NCBI GenBank assembly: GCA_036388855.1
Contig: DASVRA010000001.1
Span: 1-54,500, forward strand
From: DASVRA01 sp036388855
Lineage (GTDB): Bacteria; Pseudomonadota; Alphaproteobacteria; Caulobacterales; Caulobacteraceae
DNA length: 54,500 nt
Reading direction: 5' to 3'
Position 1 is the stretch's first letter. Each line of letters begins with the position of its first letter. The notes beneath the pieces are model-generated. The model ran no database searches. It had not been told where the DNA came from and saw nothing but the letters and a program-made list of their open reading frames with translations. The translations under genes and the position numbers were made by a program. This document shows positions 49,320 to 54,500 of the stretch, one piece after another.

Positions 49320-50696
49320 GTGCCCGCGCGTACCGACTTTTTCGGCAACCCCGTCACCGCCTGCAGCGACGACGAGGTTGAGGGCGTGGATGATTTCGTC
49401 GGCGGCATGCTGGCCTACGAGACCCGCGCCGCCAATGTGATCGCCGCTGCGGAGGCGGCGCCGGACTGCTGTCTGCTACAGGCTTATGCCGGCATGCTGT
49501 GGATGCTGCTCGAGGCGCCGGAGGGAGTGGAGCGCGCGCGCGCTTTGCTGGGGCGAGCCGAGGCCTCCGCCAGCGGCGCGACCGGGCGAGAGAGGGGCTC
49601 AGTCGCTTTCCTGGGAGCCTGGGTCGCCGGCGATATCCCTGAATGCCTGAACATCGCCGAGGAGGTGCTGGCGGCGCACCCGCGAGACCTGCTGATGGTC
49701 AAGATGGCGCACTATCATCAGTTCAACCGGGGGGACTCTCCGGCCATGCTGCGCACGATGATGCAAGTGCTGCCGCACGCGGACGACGTGCCCTACGTCC
49801 ACGGCATGGCGGCGTTCGCCTACGAGCAGTGCCATCTGCTGGACGACGCCGAGGCCGCCGCACGCCGGGCGATCGGCATGCGGCGCAAGGAGCCGTGGGC
49901 CCAGCACGGGCTGGCTCATGTGATGCTGACGCAGGGGCGCATAGACGAGGGCGCCGCTTTCCTTGAGGGGATGCGCGACACTTGGGCCGGCCTCAACTCC
50001 TTCATGTACACGCACCTGTGGTGGCACCTGGCGCTGTTCTACCTGAGTCAGGGGCGCGAGGCGGAAGCGCTGGCGGCCTACGATGACCACTGCTGGGCGA
50101 TCGACCGCAACTACTCGCAGGACCAGATCGGGGCGATGTCGCTGCTGACGCGGCTGGAGCTGGCGGGAATCGACGCCGGCGGCCGCTGGGACGACTTGGC
50201 CGAGCACCTGGTTGCGCGGCGGCGCGATGTGACGCAGCCGTTCCTTAGCCTGCAATACCTCTACGGCCTCGCTCGGGCGGGCAGGCCCGAGGCCGACGAA
50301 CTGATGGACGCCATCCGGGAGGCCGCCACGCGTGCGCCAGGGCACAGCAGGGAAGCGTGGTGTGATGTGACGCTGCCGGCGGCCGAAGGGCTGCTTGCCC
50401 ATGCGCGCGGCGACTATGCGACGACGCTGCGCGGGCTGGGACCGGCGCTGCCGCGGATGGTCGAGGTGGGCGGAAGCCACGCCCAGCGCGACCTGTTCGA
50501 CCAGATCCTGGTGGACGCCACGCTCCGCTCCGGCCGCCTCGCAGCGGCCCAGCAGCTGCTGGAGCAGCGCCGCGCCTGCGACCCCGACGGCGTGCCGCTG
50601 AACCGGCAGCTGGCCGATGTGTACGCGCGGCTGGGGCTGCCTGAATTGGCGCAGCGCGCGGCGGAGCGTGTCCGCAGAAGGGTGGGGCGGCATTGA
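49320..50696 (+). CDS. TTC38-like tetratricopeptide repeat protein
   Basis: The 458-residue soluble protein is all-helical with TPR-like pairs (for example DAEAAARRAIGMRRKEPWAQHGLAHVMLTQGRIDEGAAFLE, and HLWWHLALFYLSQGREAEALAAYDDHC). It resembles the TTC38 family, known from bacteria to mammals; its biochemical role is unclear. No signal peptide, membrane helix or catalytic motif is evident. The GTG start at 49320 lies four bases after the hydrolase stop, and the stop overlaps the TTG start of the transporter fusion, so it is translationally coupled within the cluster. A scaffold for the uptake or breakdown enzymes is a guess. Confidence 0.8.
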   Translation: MPARTDFFGNPVTACSDDEVEGVDDFVGGMLAYETRAANVIAAAEAAPDCCLLQAYAGMLWMLLEAPEGVERARALLGRAEASASGATGRERGSVAFLGAWVAGDIPECLNIAEEVLAAHPRDLLMVKMAHYHQFNRGDSPAMLRTMMQVLPHADDVPYVHGMAAFAYEQCHLLDDAEAAARRAIGMRRKEPWAQHGLAHVMLTQGRIDEGAAFLEGMRDTWAGLNSFMYTHLWWHLALFYLSQGREAEALAAYDDHCWAIDRNYSQDQIGAMSLLTRLELAGIDAGGRWDDLAEHLVARRRDVTQPFLSLQYLYGLARAGRPEADELMDAIREAATRAPGHSREAWCDVTLPAAEGLLAHARGDYATTLRGLGPALPRMVEVGGSHAQRDLFDQILVDATLRSGRLAAAQQLLEQRRACDPDGVPLNRQLADVYARLGLPELAQRAAERVRRRVGRH

Positions 50697-53266
50697 GCCC
50701 TCTCTGCGTTTCCGCGGCGCTCCTCGTCCGCTTTGCAGCGGCGCTTGCCGTGGCTGTGGCGATGCTTTCCGGGCCCGCCTTCGCGGCGGCGACGAGCCAG
50801 CTGCGGTTGGGGATGCCGCTGGAGCCGCCCAACCTCGACCCCACCACCGGGGCGGCGGCGGCGGTGGACGAGGTGCTCTACGGCAATGTCATGGAAGGGC
50901 TGGTCCGCATCGACGCCAAGGGCCGCGTCCAGCCGGCGCTGGCGACCAACTGGGAGGTTTCCCCCGACGGGCTGATCTACATCTTCCACCTGCGGCCCGG
51001 CGTGCGCTTCCACAACGGCGCGCCCTTCGACGCCTCGGTGGTGAAGTTCACCCTCGACCGGGCGCGCGCGCCGGCCTCCGCCAACGTCCAGAAGGAGGCG
51101 CTGGACGTCATCCGTTCGGTCGACGTTCTCGACCCGCGGACGGTGCGGCTGACGCTGTCGCGCCCGTCCAGCCGCCTGCTCAGCGTCCTGGCCTGGGGCG
51201 ACGCGGTCATGGTGGAGCCCCGTTCCGCAGGCGGCATCGCGGCTCGTCCGGTGGGCACCGGGCCCTACAGGTTTTCAATTTGGCGGCGCGGCGACAGCGT
51301 CACCCTAGTTCGCAACGACTCCTACTGGGGACGCAAGGCGGCGATCCCCACGGTGAACTTCAAGTTCATCGCCGATCCCACCGCCGCCTTTGCCGCGATG
51401 AAGGCGGGGGACCTCGACGCCTTTCCCGATTACCCCGCGCCGGAGAACCTGGACCAGTTCAAGCGGGACGGGCGCTTCCGGGTGGTGGAGGGCCTGACCC
51501 AGGGCGAGACCATACTGGCGATCAACAACCGCAAGGGGCCGCTCGCCGACGTGCGGGTGCGCCGCGCCATCGCCCACGCCATCGACCGGCGCGCGATCCT
51601 GCAGGGGGCGATGTTCGGCCATGGCGTGCCGATCGGCAGCCATTATCCGCCGCAGGCGCCGGGATACGTCGACCTCACCGGCATGTATCCGCACGACCCC
51701 GCCAGGGCGCGGCGGCTGCTGGCGGAGGCGGGGTATCCGAACGGGTTCGAGCTGAGCCTGAAGCTGCCGCCGCCGAGCTATGCGCGGCGCAGCGGCGAGA
51801 TCATCGCCGCCGAGCTGGCGCAGGTCGGCATCCGGGTGAGAAGCCAGAACTTGGAGTGGGCGCAGTGGCTCGACCAGGTGTTGAAGAACCACGAGTTCGA
51901 CCTGACCATCGTCTCCCATACCGAGCCGATGGATTTCGATATCTATGCCCGGCCGGATTACTATTTCGGCTACCGCAACGCCCAGTTCGACCAGCTGTTG
52001 GCGCGGCTCGACGCCTCCACCGACGAGCGCGAGCAGATGGAGCTGCTCGGGGCCATACAGCGCAAGCTCGCCGAGGACGCGGTCAACGTCTACCTGTTCC
52101 AGTTCCCGCGGCTGGGCGTCTGGCGGGCTGATCTGCGCGGCCTGTGGCCCAGCTCGCCGCTCCAGGCCAACGACGTCACCGGCGCCTATTACGATGGCGC
52201 GGCCAGCGGCGGCGCCCTGGCGACGGTCTCGCGCGCGGGCAGCTCCCGCATCGCGGCTTACGTCGCCCTCGCATTGGGTCTGGCGCTGCTGGTGATCGCC
52301 GGACGGCGCGCTGGAGCCGCCTATCTGTTCTCGCGCGGCGGCTCCCTGGCCCTGACTCTGGTCGGCGCCACCGTGGTCGTGTTCGCGCTGATCCAGGTCG
52401 TGCCGGGCGATCCCGCCAGCTTCATGATGGGCCTGAACGCCAGCCCCGATGCGGTGGCGGCGCTGCGCCACCAGCTGGGCCTGGATCAGCCGCTGGCGGC
52501 CCGTTACCTCCAGTGGATCATGGGCATGCTGCACGGCGATTTCGGCGCCAGCTACACCTACCGGGTGCCGGTGGCGGGGCTGATCCTGGAGCGCCTCGCC
52601 GTCTCCGGACCGCTGGCGCTCTACGCCATGCTGCTGTCGGTGATGGTCGGCATGCCGGTGGGCGTGCTCGCCGCCGCGCGACGGGGAGGCCCAGCCGACA
52701 CAGGCTTGATGGCGCTGAGCCAGGTGGGGGTTGCGACGCCGAACTTCTGGCTGGCCATGCTGCTGGTCATGGCCTTCGCCATGGGGCTGCGTTGGTTCTC
52801 GGCCGGCGGCTTCTCCGGCTGGGACGCGGGCCTGGGGGCGGGGCTCAAGTCGCTGACCCTGCCGGCCGTGGCGCTGGCGCTGCCGCAGGCGGCGATCATC
52901 GCCCGGGTGCTGCGCTCGGCCCTGATCGACGCCATGGGTGAGGACTACGTCCGCACCGCCCGCGCCAAAGGCCTGAGCCGGGGCCAGGCGCTGCGCCGCC
53001 ATGCGTTGAGGAACGCGTTGATCCCGCTGCTCAGCATCCTGGGGCTGCAGTTCCCGTTCCTGCTGGCCGGCAGCGTGATCATCGAGAACGTCTTCTTCCT
53101 GCCGGGGCTTGGACGGCTGGTGTTCCAGGCCATCGTCCAGCGCGACCTGATCGTGGTGCAGAGCGTGGTGATGGTGCTGGTGGCGGCGGTGGTGCTGGTC
53201 ACCTTCCTGGTCGACCTCGGCTACGCCTTGGTCGACCCGCGCCTTCGCGGCAGGCGGGCGGCATGA
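50693..53266 (+). CDS. Peptide-type ABC transporter: substrate-binding protein fused to DppB-like permease
   Basis: One 857-codon frame encodes two proteins that are normally separate. Residues 1-505 form a signal peptide (cleavage near AFA, residue 31) and a family 5 solute-binding protein (LGMPLEPPNLDPTTG, GTGPYRF, NNRKGPLADVRVRRAIAHAIDR). A hydrophobic helix (about 515-535) then leads to a complete DppB-like permease from about 543 (GSLALTLVGATVVVFALIQVVPGDPASFMMG) to the end, with the EAA loop DYVRTARAKGLSRGQALRRHALRNALIPL. The helix brings the chain from periplasm to cytosol, so the topology is consistent. A TTG start overlaps the previous stop. No internal stop or frameshift is present. 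Confidence 0.9.
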   Translation: MSPLCVSAALLVRFAAALAVAVAMLSGPAFAAATSQLRLGMPLEPPNLDPTTGAAAAVDEVLYGNVMEGLVRIDAKGRVQPALATNWEVSPDGLIYIFHLRPGVRFHNGAPFDASVVKFTLDRARAPASANVQKEALDVIRSVDVLDPRTVRLTLSRPSSRLLSVLAWGDAVMVEPRSAGGIAARPVGTGPYRFSIWRRGDSVTLVRNDSYWGRKAAIPTVNFKFIADPTAAFAAMKAGDLDAFPDYPAPENLDQFKRDGRFRVVEGLTQGETILAINNRKGPLADVRVRRAIAHAIDRRAILQGAMFGHGVPIGSHYPPQAPGYVDLTGMYPHDPARARRLLAEAGYPNGFELSLKLPPPSYARRSGEIIAAELAQVGIRVRSQNLEWAQWLDQVLKNHEFDLTIVSHTEPMDFDIYARPDYYFGYRNAQFDQLLARLDASTDEREQMELLGAIQRKLAEDAVNVYLFQFPRLGVWRADLRGLWPSSPLQANDVTGAYYDGAASGGALATVSRAGSSRIAAYVALALGLALLVIAGRRAGAAYLFSRGGSLALTLVGATVVVFALIQVVPGDPASFMMGLNASPDAVAALRHQLGLDQPLAARYLQWIMGMLHGDFGASYTYRVPVAGLILERLAVSGPLALYAMLLSVMVGMPVGVLAAARRGGPADTGLMALSQVGVATPNFWLAMLLVMAFAMGLRWFSAGGFSGWDAGLGAGLKSLTLPAVALALPQAAIIARVLRSALIDAMGEDYVRTARAKGLSRGQALRRHALRNALIPLLSILGLQFPFLLAGSVIIENVFFLPGLGRLVFQAIVQRDLIVVQSVVMVLVAAVVLVTFLVDLGYALVDPRLRGRRAA

Positions 53267-54120
53267 CCATCCCCGCCACAACACTGGCCGCGCCCGTAAA
53301 GACCAGCCGCTTTCATCTGGGTTTCGCCATCGGCTGCGCGCTGTCGGGGCTGTTCCTGCTGGCGGCGCTCATTTCTTTGATCTGGACGCCCTACGAGGTG
53401 TTCGGCGTCCATCTCGCCGAGCGGCTGCGCCCGCCGTCCTCCATCCATCCGTTTGGCACGGATCATGTCGGCCGTGACGTGCTGTCGATGATCATGGTTG
53501 GCGCGCGCAACTCGCTGGCCGTGGCCTTCGTCGCGGTAGGCATAGGCGCGGGGATCGGCGTGCCGCTGGGCCTGCTCGCCGCCGCCCGGCGGGGGGCCGT
53601 GGACGAAGCGGTGATGCGGACCAACGACCTGGTGTTCGCCTTTCCGAGCCTGCTGCTGGCGATCATGATCACCGCCGTGTTCGGCCCCGGCGCGCTCAAC
53701 GCCATCATCGCCATCGGGGTGTTCAACATCCCGGTGTTCGCGCGGGTGACCCGTGGCTCGGCGCTGTCGCTGTGGACGCGCGAATACGTGCTGGCGGCGC
53801 GGGCGGCGGGGAGGGGGCCCTTGGCCATCTCAGCTGAGCATATCCTGCCCAACCTGCTCAACCTGCTGATCGTGCAGGCGACCATCCAGTTCTCTCTGGG
53901 CATCATCGCCGAGGCCGGGCTCTCCTACGTCGGCCTGGGCGCGCAGCCGCCCATGCCGAGCTGGGGGCGGATGCTGAACGAGGCTCAGACCATGATCGCC
54001 TTCGCCCCCTGGCTGGCGATCTTCCCCGGCCTCGCCATCCTGCTGTCGGTGCTGGGCCTGAACCTCGTCGGCGATGGCCTGCGCGACCTGCTCGACCCCA
54101 GGCTCAGGCGCCGCCGCTGA
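53263..54120 (+). CDS. DppC-like peptide ABC transporter permease
   Basis: The 285-residue inner-membrane permease belongs to the DppC/OppC family. HPFGTDHVGRDVLSMIMVGARNSL near the N-terminus is its hallmark; the EAA loop (REYVLAARAAGRGPLAISAEHILPNLLN) contacts the ATPase, and ALISLIWTPYEVF follows the first helix. About six hydrophobic segments are present. It forms the channel with the permease half of the upstream fusion. The ATG overlaps the upstream stop (ATGA), and its own stop overlaps the ATG of the ATPase gene, so all three subunits are coupled in translation. Cargo is probably peptide-like or another cationic/amide compound. Confidence 0.93.
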   Translation: MTIPATTLAAPVKTSRFHLGFAIGCALSGLFLLAALISLIWTPYEVFGVHLAERLRPPSSIHPFGTDHVGRDVLSMIMVGARNSLAVAFVAVGIGAGIGVPLGLLAAARRGAVDEAVMRTNDLVFAFPSLLLAIMITAVFGPGALNAIIAIGVFNIPVFARVTRGSALSLWTREYVLAARAAGRGPLAISAEHILPNLLNLLIVQATIQFSLGIIAEAGLSYVGLGAQPPMPSWGRMLNEAQTMIAFAPWLAIFPGLAILLSVLGLNLVGDGLRDLLDPRLRRRR

Positions 54121-54500
54121 TGCCGCTGCTGGAGATCGAAAGCCTTAGCCTTGAGATCGGCGGCGAGCCGATCCTCCGGGACGTCTCGCTCTCCCTGGAG
54201 GCCGGCGAGGTTCTGGGCCTGGTCGGCGAGTCCGGCTCGGGCAAGTCGATGACCGCGCTGTCGGTGCTGCGACTTCTGCCGCCCGAGGCGCGGGCCTCAG
54301 GCAAGATCCTGCTGGAAGGGCGAGATTTGCTCGCCATGCCGGAGCGGGAGATGAACCGCCTGCGCGGAGCGCGGATCGGCATGATCTTCCAGGAGCCGAT
54401 GACCGCGCTGAACCCGCTCTACACGGTCGGTAACCAGATCGGCGAGGTTCTTGAATTGCACGAAGGTCTGCGGCCGAACGCCGCCCGCGGGCGTGCCCTC
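54120..54500 (+). CDS. DppD-like ABC transporter ATPase (3' end outside window)
   Basis: Only the first 127 codons are in the window. They show MPLLEIESLSLEIGG, Walker A GESGSGKSMT near residue 38, and the Q-loop IGMIFQEPMTALNPLYTVGNQI typical of oligopeptide/dipeptide (DppD/OppD) ATPases. The ATG at 54120 shares its first base with the upstream stop (TGATG). The signature motif, Walker B and the oligopeptide C-terminal extension lie beyond the right edge, so it cannot be told whether this is a lone DppD or a fused DppD-DppF. It completes the ABC transporter started at 50693. Confidence 0.93.
   Translation, partial: MPLLEIESLSLEIGGEPILRDVSLSLEAGEVLGLVGESGSGKSMTALSVLRLLPPEARASGKILLEGRDLLAMPEREMNRLRGARIGMIFQEPMTALNPLYTVGNQIGEVLELHEGLRPNAARGRAL

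Overview
The window is a GC-rich, gene-dense piece of an alphaproteobacterial chromosome, most likely from the Caulobacteraceae (a Caulobacter or Phenylobacterium relative). The main evidence is the adjacent divK-pleD cell-cycle pair, whose products carry the phospho-acceptor at Asp53 and, for PleD, the REC-REC-GGEEF layout. A CtrA-like box lies upstream of divK. Order of a suf operon, a GGDEF protein and an RhlB/RhlE-type helicase also recalls C. crescentus, from memory. No integrase, insertion sequence, phage gene or CRISPR array was seen. Names rest on motif recognition from translated sequence; no database was searched.

Layout. 1-2562: partial ROK fructokinase (-), divK-pleD (+), rpmG (-). 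2660-9564 (-): topA, a secreted four-cysteine protein, rnr and a Nudix hydrolase, all co-oriented with rpmG. 9750-11930: two RTX (calcium-binding repeat) proteins, then tRNA-Ser(GCT). 12398-17943: a complete sugar ABC importer convergent with a cytoplasmic GH43 glycosidase. 18049-18182 (-): an unannotated 22-codon gene with its own promoter, a Shine-Dalgarno fully complementary to the 16S rRNA tail, and a terminator. 18240-25703: SleB-type wall hydrolase, Tam methyltransferase, two leucine-degradation genes (liuB, liuC), a DUF3667 membrane protein, a PhyH dioxygenase and an alpha/beta-hydrolase lacking its nucleophile.

25734-33658 is a ten-gene Fe-S assembly operon: iscR, a group I cysteine desulfurase, sufB, an unknown gene, sufC, sufD, sufS, sufT, sufA and a TfoX-like gene, mostly translationally coupled. 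SufS has an N-terminal extension of about 50 residues that is encoded by a two-armed REP element (REPIN-like). 33660-39754 (-): diguanylate cyclase, DEAD-box helicase, sulfotransferase, clpP, tig and tRNA-Leu(TAG). 39785-44490: glycosyltransferase, nnr (-), glnB-glnA. 44703-54500 is one co-directional run: omega-aminotransferase, TonB-dependent receptor, alpha/beta-hydrolase, TTC38-like repeat protein, a peptide-type substrate-binding protein fused to its permease, a second permease and a truncated ATPase. It reads as an uptake and breakdown locus for an unidentified amine- or peptide-like compound.

The observations most worth following are the 22-codon gene, the REP elements recruited into the rnr and sufS reading frames, the binding protein-permease fusion with its surrounding cluster, the unknown gene inside the suf operon, and a Ser-to-Gln change at the nucleophile of the 25062-25703 hydrolase.
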